Source: Glaciecola sp. KUL10
GTDB taxonomy: Bacteria; Pseudomonadota; Gammaproteobacteria; Enterobacterales; Alteromonadaceae
Direction of reading: 5' to 3'
Assembly (NCBI RefSeq): GCF_003203515.1
Contig: NZ_BGNG01000003.1
Span: 310,001-374,000 of the forward strand
Length of the DNA: 64,000 nucleotides
Shown here in pieces: positions 1-9,355 of the stretch; position 1 is the stretch's first letter, and each line of letters starts with the position of its first letter. The notes under the pieces are model-generated. The model saw only the letters and a list, made by a program, of their open reading frames with translations. It was not told where the DNA came from and did not search any database. The position numbers and the translations under genes are program-made.

Positions 1-607
1 GACTCCCACTATTTCCAGGGTATGCTGTTGCGTCTAACTGGTAAATCATAAAAGGTGATTTGAGCCTAGAGAGCATTTGTTTGGTCAAATCATTCGCATT
101 TCTAGCAGGGTTAATATCTGGCGCAATAGCAGAAAGTATCCCAATATGAGTTGCAGGATAGAGCCCTAATACTGCACCAATAGGGAATCCTGTAAAATAT
201 AAGGCACTGCCTTCATCTATAAACTCATCCTGAGCAAGTTTGAGTGCAGGTAACTGAGTATCAATCGATAAAAGAGCCAAATCATGTACAGGATCGATTT
301 CAAGCACCGTCATTCTATGCATAGTTGGGTTAGGTCCGGAACCAGAGAGCGCAACATAATATTGGACGATCGTCGGATCTAAGTCCTTTGAAACCACATG
401 ATAATTTGTCACTATGTGTTTTCCATCGCCTATCACAAAGCCAGTTCCCAGAATACTGGCTGCCCGGGACTCTAAAGGCGTGAAGAGAGCAATACCTACA
501 ACTGACGGTTTAGTTTGTTTAATCTGCAGAGGTAACTCATTTGCGTAGACAAAAACACAATAAATAGTACACACGCTTACACAAAATAGTTTCAACAATG
601 TCTTCAT
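1..607 (-). CDS. Secreted trypsin-like serine protease, C-terminus beyond window edge
   Basis: A partial protein of 202 residues reads from an ATG at 607 off the left edge. It starts with a signal peptide (residues 1-22, likely cut after VYA). A chymotrypsin-fold protease domain follows, with the full triad visible: His70 in TNYHVV, Asp109 in DPVHDLALL and Ser200 in AYPGNSGS. It should act in the periplasm or outside the cell. It is divergent from the YdcF-like gene that starts at 662. Any C-terminal domain (such as PDZ) is out of view. The triad makes the fold secure; the substrate is unknown. Confidence 0.85.
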   Translation of the reverse strand, partial: MKTLLKLFCVSVCTIYCVFVYANELPLQIKQTKPSVVGIALFTPLESRAASILGTGFVIGDGKHIVTNYHVVSKDLDPTIVQYYVALSGSGPNPTMHRMTVLEIDPVHDLALLSIDTQLPALKLAQDEFIDEGSALYFTGFPIGAVLGLYPATHIGILSAIAPDINPARNANDLTKQMLSRLKSPFMIYQLDATAYPGNSGS

Positions 608-661
608 CTCGCTAAACTCTCAACAATAAACCGACTTAGATGATAACGAACTTTTTATTGT

Positions 662-1447
662 ATGGACATTTATTCGCTTCGGCCCTTAGGACATTTTTTA
701 GTATCGCCCATCAATCATACTCTAGTGTTTGTATTGTGCATCTGGGTAGTTACATGCATAAAACCATCGTGGAAAATACTAAACAAAGCCTCGATACTTA
801 TTGGATCTAGTTGGCTATTGCTATGCTCACAGTCATTCTTTAGCACTTGGTTAATAGCACCATTAGATAACTTTGCTCCTATCGTGAAAGCAAGTGACCC
901 TGTTATTCAAAGTAATAACAGCATTTTTGTGCTTGCTTGTTTTTTAGACAAACAAAAAAAACTTCCTATTGTGAGTGGTTGGCATGAGTGTTCTTTACAA
1001 AGGCTAGTGCAAGCAGTAATTTTATATAACAAAAACCCCGTTCCAATTTATGTCAGCGGTGGTGATTTCTTATCTGTAAACGAACCAAGCTATACAGACT
1101 TTGCCAATGAGTTGTTGCTGAACCTTGGTGTTAAAGAAGAGCACATAGTGTTGGTCCCCGAGGGAACAAACACTATGGAGGAAATGGCAGCAGTTTATCC
1201 CTTGTTACCGCACGGACAAGTGGCTATCGTTAGCACATCCACTCATATGAACAGGATTAGTAAGTTCGACCGTTTTTTGAATACATCTCAAGGCGACTTG
1301 ACTTCACTACTGGTGCCAGTTGACCATCTAATAACGCGTGATACAGAATTTTCATTCAACATCCCAGCAAGTTATTCTGTCGATATCGTAGAACGTGCTT
1401 TGTACGAATATTTGGCGGTTTTTGCACATGTATTCAGCTTTGAATAG
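662..1447 (+). CDS. YdcF/ElyC-like DUF218 membrane protein
   Basis: The protein has 261 residues with two hydrophobic segments near the N-terminus (about 20-36 and 42-62). A DUF218 domain follows, with the family hallmarks VSGG (about 132), E-G-T-N-T-M-E-E (about 164-171) and a conserved basic/aromatic C-terminus. DUF218 proteins such as ElyC and SanA are inner-membrane proteins linked to envelope polysaccharide and undecaprenyl-phosphate homeostasis. Here the gene sits at the left end of a glycan locus. No clear Shine-Dalgarno precedes the ATG, so the start is the least certain part. The specific function is not predictable. Confidence 0.75.
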   Translation: MDIYSLRPLGHFLVSPINHTLVFVLCIWVVTCIKPSWKILNKASILIGSSWLLLCSQSFFSTWLIAPLDNFAPIVKASDPVIQSNNSIFVLACFLDKQKKLPIVSGWHECSLQRLVQAVILYNKNPVPIYVSGGDFLSVNEPSYTDFANELLLNLGVKEEHIVLVPEGTNTMEEMAAVYPLLPHGQVAIVSTSTHMNRISKFDRFLNTSQGDLTSLLVPVDHLITRDTEFSFNIPASYSVDIVERALYEYLAVFAHVFSFE

Positions 1448-1540
1448 CATTTTAAACTTGAATTAGACCCAAAGCGCAGTTTTACGCTCATGTTTTGATT
1501 GTTCAAATTAGCGTATTAATTTATGCTTCACAGCTAATTC

Positions 1541-3613
1541 ATGGAAGAGATTGGAAATAGTTTGCCAATGACTCAAATCACCATAGAAATTTTCGAACCG
1601 CATGGAACCGAACTTCGGGATTTGTGGGAATTGATCTATGAGCAAGCGACTCCAAATTTTTTCCTTTCTTGGCATTGGATGTCAACTTGGTATAACAGCC
1701 TGGATGATTCTCCTACAGTCTTACTAGCCAGACAAAATCACCGTCCTGTTGGTATCGCAATGTTATGCCAACGCCAAGTCAAACAATTTAAAGCCATTAA
1801 ACGACAACAGCTTTTATTACACAAAACAGGTAATGAACTGCACGACCAAGCTTGGATCGAGTACAACGATTTTTTAGTGATTGAGGAATATGCAAACGCA
1901 ACTAGGCTTGCCTTTGTGAAATACATCACAACTAAAATGCATTGGGATGAAATGATAGTGGGTGCTAGCGAGCATAAAGCGTTTGCGCCATATTTACTCA
2001 ACAACCTGAGCCGCAGAGATATATGGAAAAGCCTAAGCTATAGAACTGATCTGGCGTTCATTCGCGATAATCACCTTGAATATATAAATACACTTTCAAA
2101 AAATACTCGATACCAAATTAAACGAAGCTTAAGAATTTACGAAAAATGTGGCGGCATCGAACTTCAATTTGCATCGACAGTAGAGCAAGCTATCCAGTGG
2201 TTTGAAGATGCTGGTCCACTTCATATTCAGAGGTGGTACAAAACCAGTGTTGGCAGTGGTTATACAAACCCTCAGTTTGTGCAGTTTCATAAACAACTGA
2301 TAAAACATAGTTTTGATGATGGAAAGATTCATTTAATTAAAATAATTGCAGGCGCAAGAGTGGTGGGCTTTTTATATAATTTCGTTGAACCTCATGAGAT
2401 TAAATTTTATTTAGCCGCTACTAACTTTAACAATGGCGATAAAAATTTGAAGCCAGGTCTCATTGCTCATTACTTGGCAATTAATCACTACCTAAAAGCG
2501 GGTTATGATGTCTATGACTTTATGGCGGGAGAGTCTCAGTACAAACGTTCCCTGTCATCATCTATTTCTCAAGTAAGTCTCTCAAGCTTTAAAAGAGCAA
2601 ACATTGCGAGTCAAACAGAAACTTATTTGCGCAAACTAAAGCAATTTATCTTCGAACCCTATAAATTTATTAACAATATACCTGAGTTAACCCTAATATT
2701 GACCGGTGGAAAAGAGTCAATAAGCGGCGATAGAAACTACAATGAAGCGATAGCACTTAAACTCAATATTAGCCAGTCTGGAATTAAAGTACTCCATTCA
2801 ACTCATTATCAGTCGCCTCCGGCTCATTGCGCTACCGCAACTAATGTTACTTTTAAGTCTTCGTCGCAATCTGGCTCGCGCATAGTCACGGTAACGGAAA
2901 CTGAAATCTTAGAATTATCTGAACACACATTGGCCATTGAAGAAGTCATCAGCCATAAGGGTTTCAATGATCTCCATCATGTAATAAAAGAGGATGGTCG
3001 TTATTTAGTAGCAAACACTGGGCTAGACTCAGTCTGCGAATATCGCCCCATAACTGACGAACTGTCCCAAAAATTTATTACCGATGATTCGGGAATGTCA
3101 AGGCTCAAACCAGATGTAGACTATCGTAAGATAGCATGTACAAAACCCCACTTTACACATCCGAATTATTTGTTTTCATTACAAGACGAATTATGGGTTA
3201 CACGTTGTGATCTGATGGACGCTGTTTCTTTAGACTCCAATAAACGAATTGAAATTGGTGGAAACCTTGTTCACGACGGAGTTGTCTTCAAAAATAATGT
3301 GTACTTTACCTGCGTCGATGGTCAGATAAGGGTTTTCGACACACACACGCTCATGCTCAAGCACTTAGTTGACCTTAAAGACTTTGTTCCTAATCTCAAT
3401 GGCTGGTGCAGGGGCATATTACCAATTGCAACAAACCTAGCAGTTGTGGGTATTTCAAAGTATCGGCAATCCAAAAAACGCCGATTTAGTAAACAACATT
3501 CACATGCCAGATTACTATTAGTGGACATATTTAAACGACAAGTAATCTGGGACATCGACACAAGTCAACTGGGAATGGATGCTATCTTCGGTATTCATAA
3601 GAGTAGTACATAG
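1541..3613 (+). CDS. FemAB/BioF2-type acetyltransferase fused to a beta-propeller-like domain
   Basis: The protein has 690 residues. About 10-350 resembles the GNAT/BioF2 (FemAB-like, CelD/BcsL) acyltransferase fold; it includes a YQIKRSLR segment and the DFMAGESQYKRSL stretch typical of the family's C-terminal end. About 380-690 is a separate part rich in repeating beta strands (TGGKESISGD, HLVxN and GNLVHDG-like motifs), which I read as a propeller of the kind annotated in cell-surface biosynthesis loci. The fusion suggests an enzyme that transfers an acyl or aminoacyl group during glycan assembly. An alternative start is ATG 1568, preceded by GGAAA. The stop is directly followed by the next start (TAGATG), so the genes are translationally coupled. 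The propeller call is inference. Confidence 0.6.
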   Translation: MEEIGNSLPMTQITIEIFEPHGTELRDLWELIYEQATPNFFLSWHWMSTWYNSLDDSPTVLLARQNHRPVGIAMLCQRQVKQFKAIKRQQLLLHKTGNELHDQAWIEYNDFLVIEEYANATRLAFVKYITTKMHWDEMIVGASEHKAFAPYLLNNLSRRDIWKSLSYRTDLAFIRDNHLEYINTLSKNTRYQIKRSLRIYEKCGGIELQFASTVEQAIQWFEDAGPLHIQRWYKTSVGSGYTNPQFVQFHKQLIKHSFDDGKIHLIKIIAGARVVGFLYNFVEPHEIKFYLAATNFNNGDKNLKPGLIAHYLAINHYLKAGYDVYDFMAGESQYKRSLSSSISQVSLSSFKRANIASQTETYLRKLKQFIFEPYKFINNIPELTLILTGGKESISGDRNYNEAIALKLNISQSGIKVLHSTHYQSPPAHCATATNVTFKSSSQSGSRIVTVTETEILELSEHTLAIEEVISHKGFNDLHHVIKEDGRYLVANTGLDSVCEYRPITDELSQKFITDDSGMSRLKPDVDYRKIACTKPHFTHPNYLFSLQDELWVTRCDLMDAVSLDSNKRIEIGGNLVHDGVVFKNNVYFTCVDGQIRVFDTHTLMLKHLVDLKDFVPNLNGWCRGILPIATNLAVVGISKYRQSKKRRFSKQHSHARLLLVDIFKRQVIWDIDTSQLGMDAIFGIHKSST

Positions 3614-5353
3614 ATGAGTAAAAAAGTACTAATTTTAGGAGAAGACACTAGAAGTTTCTTATCTGTGATCAGAAGCCTTGCTAAACAAGGCTATCAGGTT
3701 GATGTAGTCTGTTTTGATGCAAGTAGCCCCAGCCTTAAATCAAAATACATCAAGAATGTATTTCTACTGAATTATCAAGCCTACACTCAAACCGAGTGGC
3801 TCGAAAATCTAATAAGTATCGTTGAGGAGCAAAATTACTCAGCTATCGTACCTTGTGACGAGCGCTCTATATTTCCATTAAATGAAAATAAAAAGCGTTT
3901 TCCAGACACAACTGTTCTAGCCATACCTAATCAAATGGTTATTAAACATTTGTTTGATAAGAGCACAACAAAAGCACTTGCAGAAAAGTTAAACATCCCC
4001 GTGGCAAAAGGCGAAATACTTTCGATAAAACCAATGGGCTACGATAAATTAAAAGCCAAATTTGGGAGTCAATTTGTCGTAAAACCCACTTTATCTTTTG
4101 AATCAGATAATTTGGCTACGAGACAAACCGTTGGAGTTATTAGTTCTCAAATAGATTTTGATCGTTACACAAAGTACATTTCTGACTCAGATGAGTTTTT
4201 AGTAGAAGAATACTTCACAGGTAAAGGAGATGGCTTATCACTGCTTGCATTCGATGGACAAGTTAATCATGCCTTTGCACACACCAGAGTCAGCGAACCA
4301 CGTTCAGGAGGAGGCTCTTCTTATCGAAAAGCGATACCAGTAGATAATGGAAAATTAGACGCTTGTAAAAAGCTTTGTGAAGCGACCCGATATCATGGTG
4401 TTGGTATGTTTGAGTTTAAGACAAATATAGAAACCGGCAAATGGATACTCATTGAAGTTAATGCTCGCTTTTGGGGCTCCCTCCCCTTGGCAATTCATGC
4501 CGGCATCGACTTCCCTGCCTTATATGTAAATAGCTTATTACAAGGCCAACACATGGAAAAAGGCGTCAATACATCATATAACCAACAAGCGTATGCAAGA
4601 AGTTTGAGTAGCGACCTATTTGATAGTAAAGCAGAGTTTGAATATGACAGAGCTAATATTGGTTCTGCGGCTGCACTCAATAATCTTAGCCGACGACTTT
4701 TGTCATATACACGTCTGCTGACGAGTGAAAAAATCGATAGTTACGACCCATCAGATCGTCAACCGTTTGTCGCTGAATGTAAACAATTTTTCGATTCCAC
4801 TTTGGCCGATAAGCTAAAACGCAGATCCAATGTAATCCAACAAGAAAAGCTACGTAAGCTACTCACCGCTATTTATGCTGCTCGCACACCATCAATCAAG
4901 TTTGTTTGCTATGGCAACATAATGCGAAGCCCAATGGCAAAAGAAAGTTTACGCTTACTTACTAATCAAGCGAAATTAGGTTGGGATATCGACTCTTATG
5001 GATTTCATCAAAATGAAAACAGAAAAAGTCCTGATGAATGCATTGAGGAAGCGGCCAAACTCGGTATAGACTTATCCGAGCATCGTTCTAAATGTCTTAG
5101 ACAAAGCAATATCGACATTGAAAACACTATCATCTTTGTGTTTGATGACAAAAACATGGACAAACTAGCTAGATATTACAAAGTCGAAAGTGTTTTTAAC
5201 CTAGCATGGTTTGTTCCCTCTGGGCTTGGTCGACACAATGAGATTGAAGACCCATATGGAAAGGGCAATGCAGCCACCGCCTATTGTTATTTATTAGTAG
5301 TAGAAGCTGTAAAGTTGATATTTGAAGAATACTTAAAGATTAAAACGCTATGA
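3614..5353 (+). CDS. ATP-grasp ligase fused to low-molecular-weight protein tyrosine phosphatase
   Basis: The 579-residue protein joins two enzymes. Residues 1-400 form an ATP-grasp ligase of the carbamoyl-phosphate-synthase-like type, with nucleotide Lys157 (VVKPT) and metal ligands Glu281 and Asn283 in EVNAR. Residues 425-575 form a complete LMW-PTP domain: Cys432 and Arg438 in the P-loop CYGNIMRS, and the catalytic Asp546 in the DPYG motif. Ligases of this type couple a carboxylate to an amine using ATP, and LMW-PTPs counteract BY-kinases in capsule export. The gene abuts the acetyltransferase upstream and overlaps the deacetylase by 4 bases. The domain calls are strong. The joint purpose is unknown. 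Confidence 0.85.
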   Translation: MSKKVLILGEDTRSFLSVIRSLAKQGYQVDVVCFDASSPSLKSKYIKNVFLLNYQAYTQTEWLENLISIVEEQNYSAIVPCDERSIFPLNENKKRFPDTTVLAIPNQMVIKHLFDKSTTKALAEKLNIPVAKGEILSIKPMGYDKLKAKFGSQFVVKPTLSFESDNLATRQTVGVISSQIDFDRYTKYISDSDEFLVEEYFTGKGDGLSLLAFDGQVNHAFAHTRVSEPRSGGGSSYRKAIPVDNGKLDACKKLCEATRYHGVGMFEFKTNIETGKWILIEVNARFWGSLPLAIHAGIDFPALYVNSLLQGQHMEKGVNTSYNQQAYARSLSSDLFDSKAEFEYDRANIGSAAALNNLSRRLLSYTRLLTSEKIDSYDPSDRQPFVAECKQFFDSTLADKLKRRSNVIQQEKLRKLLTAIYAARTPSIKFVCYGNIMRSPMAKESLRLLTNQAKLGWDIDSYGFHQNENRKSPDECIEEAAKLGIDLSEHRSKCLRQSNIDIENTIIFVFDDKNMDKLARYYKVESVFNLAWFVPSGLGRHNEIEDPYGKGNAATAYCYLLVVEAVKLIFEEYLKIKTL

Positions 5354-6294
5354 ATGAAGTAAAGTTGTCGATCGTTATTCACACCGAAGAAGAGTTTGAT
5401 TGGTCTGGTGGCTTTAGTGCTAAAAACAATCAGGTGACTCATGCAAAAGAACTCTTTGCAATGTGCGAGGATATGTTTGCAATTGGTTGTAAAATCACAT
5501 TCGCGCTGGACTATGCATTCGTGGATTCTGAACAGGGTCAATGGTTTATTGAAAGGATTAAAAAACAATACCCAAACGATATAGAGTTCGCGGCTCACTT
5601 GCATCCTTGGGTCACCCCACCGTTACAACATGAAGACAACGAATTCATTGAAGAAAGGCTGTCTTACCCTGGGAACTTAAGTAGAGAAATAGAGTATAAC
5701 AAGCTATCGGTATTAACTGAAAAAATAACAGAAGTAACCGGTGTTCGTCCGGTTGTTTACTTAGCAGGAAGATATGGGGTCGGCCAAAATACTCATGAAA
5801 TATTATCATCACTTGGTTATTCAATAGACTTGAGTATTACTCCTTTTACAGACTATTCCTATCAAGATGGACCTGATTTTTCTGATTATGACAACTTGCC
5901 TCAGACGATTTCAGGTGTAACTTGCCTGACGCATAACGCGGGATATATAAGCCGACTTGATGGTTTTTCTGATTGGTTAAATGTCGCCCCACAAAACCTT
6001 CAACGTTTTAACAAAAACATTTTTGGAAAAGTGCTGTTAAAGCTTTTGGGGGTTCAACGTGTCAGATTATCGGCAGAGGGTTTTTCTCCTAAGCAAATGG
6101 ATTTACTATTTCAATCATTATCACGTGTAGGTGTAAAACACTTTATTTATTCTTTTCATTCATCAACCAGTAAGTTAAATTGCTCACCGTATTCAAAAAA
6201 CGAAAAAACACATACGCATTTTTTGACTAACAACCTAGCATTTTTAAAGTCAATCCCAAACAGCGTAAAGAGCCTTGTGATAGATGAATCCTGA
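5350..6294 (+). CDS. Polysaccharide deacetylase-like protein
   Basis: The protein has 314 residues of the NodB/polysaccharide-deacetylase superfamily in a divergent form. The N-terminus carries an acidic motif (HTEEEFDW) where classical enzymes have the metal Asp. HLHPW (about 88-92) matches the spaced-histidine metal motif. AGRYG (about 141-145) corresponds to the Arg-x-Tyr region. No signal peptide is present, so it acts in the cytoplasm, probably on a lipid-linked or nucleotide sugar. It overlaps the previous gene by 4 bases (ATGA) and the next by 11, which marks a coupled cassette. Similar proteins are often annotated simply as polysaccharide deacetylases; the substrate is unknown. Confidence 0.65.
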   Translation: MNEVKLSIVIHTEEEFDWSGGFSAKNNQVTHAKELFAMCEDMFAIGCKITFALDYAFVDSEQGQWFIERIKKQYPNDIEFAAHLHPWVTPPLQHEDNEFIEERLSYPGNLSREIEYNKLSVLTEKITEVTGVRPVVYLAGRYGVGQNTHEILSSLGYSIDLSITPFTDYSYQDGPDFSDYDNLPQTISGVTCLTHNAGYISRLDGFSDWLNVAPQNLQRFNKNIFGKVLLKLLGVQRVRLSAEGFSPKQMDLLFQSLSRVGVKHFIYSFHSSTSKLNCSPYSKNEKTHTHFLTNNLAFLKSIPNSVKSLVIDES

Positions 6295-7267
6295 TACTTT
6301 TTTTTCGGTTATTGTTACTACCAGAAACAGAAGTGATTTGTTATCACGTGCGCTTGAATCTATTGCTAAACAGAAGCCTTGCGGTACCTTTAATCATGAA
6401 ATAGTGCTTGTTGATGATGGTTCGAGCGTTGAGCACAAAGAAATAAATTTATCTTTGTTAACAAGACTAAATCTCAAGACTTCATATAAATATTTAGAGT
6501 ATTCACGACAAGGACACGGCCCAAGCCATGCTAGAAACCGTGGCGCGCAGTTAGCTCAGGGTGAGTATCTATGCTTTTTAGATGATGATGATTATTGGAC
6601 AGACGATACGCTTTTAGCGACTGCACACTCTCATCTATTTGCAAAAAATAACAGGTCTTTGTTTTTATCTAATCAAGATGCCGTGCTGAATGAAACTGAA
6701 ATAGTTGATAAATCAATTTGGATTGAAGATCTAAAAATATTATTCCCTGAATTAGAGGTTCCGTTTATTGGAAATGTCGATAAAGAAAAGCTACTCTCAT
6801 CAAACTCATTTGCTCACCTTAATTGTACGATAATATCAAAGGTGTTTTTCGAGCAGCTAGATGGTTTTGATGAGGCAATCAGATATGAGGAAGACAGAGA
6901 CTTTTACTACAGAGCAATCGACCAAGCAGAAACGGTCATTTATAATAGCCACAATGTCTCTAGGCACGTCATTCCAAATAACAAAAATAAGACAAACGCA
7001 TCAACCAGTTTAGAAAAAGTGAGTAAGTTAAATATGCAAATTTACTCAATGTCCAAAATAGCCTCTTCAGCAACACACAAAAAATTGATCAAGCTATGCA
7101 ATAAACGACAGTCTTATTTGACCTACGAGTTGGCTTACCTTTTGATTAATGAGAAAAGATCAAGGTCTATAGTGCTCGCGTTAAAAGGGTTTCAATTATC
7201 GCCATCTTTGTCCCTTGTGAAATATTGTTATGATTTTTGTTTGTCGTTTTTTCGGCAAGCAAAATAG
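6284..7267 (+). CDS. Family 2 glycosyltransferase
   Basis: The protein has 327 residues with a GT-A domain over the first 220. It opens with FFSVIVTTRNR, followed by VDDGSS (about 43-48) for the nucleotide and CFLDDDDYW (about 96-104) holding the DXD metal motif. EEDRDFYYRA (about 203-212) matches the ED-type catalytic-base region of inverting GT2 enzymes. It would add one sugar to a lipid-linked oligosaccharide at the inner face of the membrane. It starts within the tail of the deacetylase gene and ends 11 bases before the acyltransferase start. The sugar specificity cannot be read. Confidence 0.85.
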   Translation: MNPDTFFSVIVTTRNRSDLLSRALESIAKQKPCGTFNHEIVLVDDGSSVEHKEINLSLLTRLNLKTSYKYLEYSRQGHGPSHARNRGAQLAQGEYLCFLDDDDYWTDDTLLATAHSHLFAKNNRSLFLSNQDAVLNETEIVDKSIWIEDLKILFPELEVPFIGNVDKEKLLSSNSFAHLNCTIISKVFFEQLDGFDEAIRYEEDRDFYYRAIDQAETVIYNSHNVSRHVIPNNKNKTNASTSLEKVSKLNMQIYSMSKIASSATHKKLIKLCNKRQSYLTYELAYLLINEKRSRSIVLALKGFQLSPSLSLVKYCYDFCLSFFRQAK

Positions 7268-7278
7268 GAGAATTTGGC

Positions 7279-8371
7279 TTGCCGAGCGGAACACATTTTC
7301 AAATTCAGCGGATAGACTCACTCACTAGTATAAGAGGTGTTGCAGCGCTAGTTGTTTTATTCTTGCATGTGGCACAAACGTTTAACTTTGAATTGACCTT
7401 TTTTAACCTTTTTAAAAATGGTTGGTTAGGTGTCGATTTATTCTTTGTTTTAAGTGGTTTTATTTTAGCTCACGTTTATCACCAAAGTGAGCCAACACAG
7501 AAGACGTTTATCAGTTTTTACAAACAATTCATAATAAACAGATTGGCTAGAATTTATCCACTTCACCTATGTACATTATTGTTCACCTTAGGCTTAGTCA
7601 TATTTCTGCCAGGATTTTATGAGCGTTACCCCAAGTATTTTTCAGACATATCATTTATATCGAACTTACTTTTGATACAAAACTGGGGATTTATAGATAT
7701 ATCTTGGAATACCGTTTCTTGGTCAATCAGCGCTGAATTCTTTATGTATTTATTGTTCCCTTTTTTTCTGATTTCACGCTCGATATTTAACAAGGTCGAG
7801 TACACCGTTATTATAATATTAGTGCTTTTACTCGCTCACTACTTAATTATTTTCTCATTCGGGTGGAGCAACTATGGTGGGATGTCCATAGGTGGTATGG
7901 TCAGGGTGTTTTTTGAATTCTTAATAGGTTTTCATATTTACTTTTTGAGTAAAAGGATTTCATATAGCCTTTAAGGACCACACTAATGTATCACTATGCA
8001 TATTATGTATTTTAATATTAGTTTCCTTCTTTGTTGAAAAAGCGTGGATACTTTTTGTTCCTACTATTTCTTTGTTTATTCTGCATTTAAGCCTATTTAA
8101 AACAAAACTATCGAATTATTTTGAAAAGAAGCCATTCACTTATCTAGGAGAAATTTCGTTTTCTTTGTACATGTGGCATTGGCTAATCATTCAAGTATTT
8201 AATTGGTCTGTTTCAACCAAATTGCTATCAGCAGAAAATAGCTTACAAAACCACTTTTATGCTATAGCGCTTTGTACAATCTCTATTGTGATGGCGCATA
8301 TTTCCTTGAAGTCAATTGAAATTCCCTCACGCAAGTTGATAAGAAGGCTTGCAAAACCAAATGGGCTATAA
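7279..8371 (+). pseudogene. Acyltransferase 3 family protein, split by one frameshift
   Basis: Two consecutive frames together encode one membrane acyltransferase 3 protein, which would be 363 residues if restored. The first part (7279-7974) has the family N-terminus SLTSIRGVAALVVLFLHV and the GVDLFFVLSGF motif. It ends in a stop just after a shared open stretch at 7949-7974. The second part continues at once in the next frame with further membrane segments and the typical C-terminus containing GEISFSLYMWHW. Dropping one base, for example from the TTT at 7970-7972, rejoins them. The start is a TTG at 7279 with an AGGAG eight bases upstream. The family O-acetylates or acylates surface sugars. 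It could be a real recent loss or a sequence error. Confidence 0.85.
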
Positions 8372-9337
8372 ATGAATGTCGTAGAAGAACCAAAAAAAAT
8401 GCCGTCAGTCTTTGTAATAATCATAAACTGGAATGACTATGATACAACTAAAAGATGTATCGATAGTGTTAAGGCTAGTAATTATTCAAATTTAAAAATC
8501 GCTGTTATAGACAACGGCTCAAAAGATAACTCACCTGAAAAACTAAGTAAAATCGACGGTATCAAACTACTTGCTAATTCAACTAATCTTGGTTTCACTG
8601 GTGCCTGTAACCAAGGCTTTAAGATTGCAATTGATCAAAAAGAAGATCTCATTTGGCTGGTTAACAATGATGTCGAAGTCGAACAGACTACTCTTTCCAC
8701 CCTCGTCTCGGAGTATATTCAACATCCAAGCACTGGATGCCTTTCTCCAGTCATTGTTGATAACACTGAAGAGAAAAAAATACAGCATGCTTGCAGTAAG
8801 TACTCTCGCTTGCACCCTTCAATTGAAGAAACCAGTGAAATTAAGATTGCTGAAACATGGCAACAAGATACGCCTGAGCAAATTTTAGTGTGGGGTACAG
8901 CGATGCTAGTAAGCCGTAAAGTTATCACGCATATCGGTGAATTTGATGATCGACTATTTGCATATTTAGAAGATTTTGACTTGTGCCTAAGAGCAATTGA
9001 ATCTGGCTACCACAATCGATTCACTGCTAAGGCAATTGTATATCACCAGGCGCACCCTTCGAATAGACCGCCCCATTACTACTACTACACAACTAGAAAC
9101 GGGATCTTGTTTTGGAAGCGCCACCACCGTAGTAAGAAGCAATTATTTCAGTCAATTTATTGGCTTTTAGATCGTATTAAAGCTTTTAAGCACGGTTCTC
9201 AATTGGGTAGTGAACAATATAAAGCATTAACCTTAGGGTTTTGTCATGGGTTGAGCGGTAAAACGGGTAGGTTCGAAAGCCACATGAAACCGACAATGAT
9301 TCAAAGGTTTATAGTTAAAGTTCTCTTACTGATATGA
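8372..9337 (+). CDS. Family 2 glycosyltransferase, rhamnosyltransferase-like
   Basis: The protein has 321 residues with the layout of WbbL/RfbF-type GT2 enzymes. It has VIIINWNDYDTTKRC at the N-terminus, IDNGSKDNS (about 49-57), LVNNDVEVE (about 92-100, the DXD equivalent), and the acceptor-side EDFDLCLRA motif (about 201-209). Members transfer rhamnose and related sugars to lipid-linked glycans in the cytoplasm. The ATG follows directly on the stop of the broken acyltransferase, which suggests coupling to it. The GT2 call is firm; the rhamnosyl assignment is only by resemblance. Confidence 0.85.
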   Translation: MNVVEEPKKMPSVFVIIINWNDYDTTKRCIDSVKASNYSNLKIAVIDNGSKDNSPEKLSKIDGIKLLANSTNLGFTGACNQGFKIAIDQKEDLIWLVNNDVEVEQTTLSTLVSEYIQHPSTGCLSPVIVDNTEEKKIQHACSKYSRLHPSIEETSEIKIAETWQQDTPEQILVWGTAMLVSRKVITHIGEFDDRLFAYLEDFDLCLRAIESGYHNRFTAKAIVYHQAHPSNRPPHYYYYTTRNGILFWKRHHRSKKQLFQSIYWLLDRIKAFKHGSQLGSEQYKALTLGFCHGLSGKTGRFESHMKPTMIQRFIVKVLLLI

Positions 9338-9355
9338 CCATTAATCGCTATAGAG

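Noticed and set aside
5287-5604. 105-codon minus-strand ORF
   Set aside because: Antisense shadow of the phosphatase-domain and deacetylase genes, which have motifs on the plus strand.
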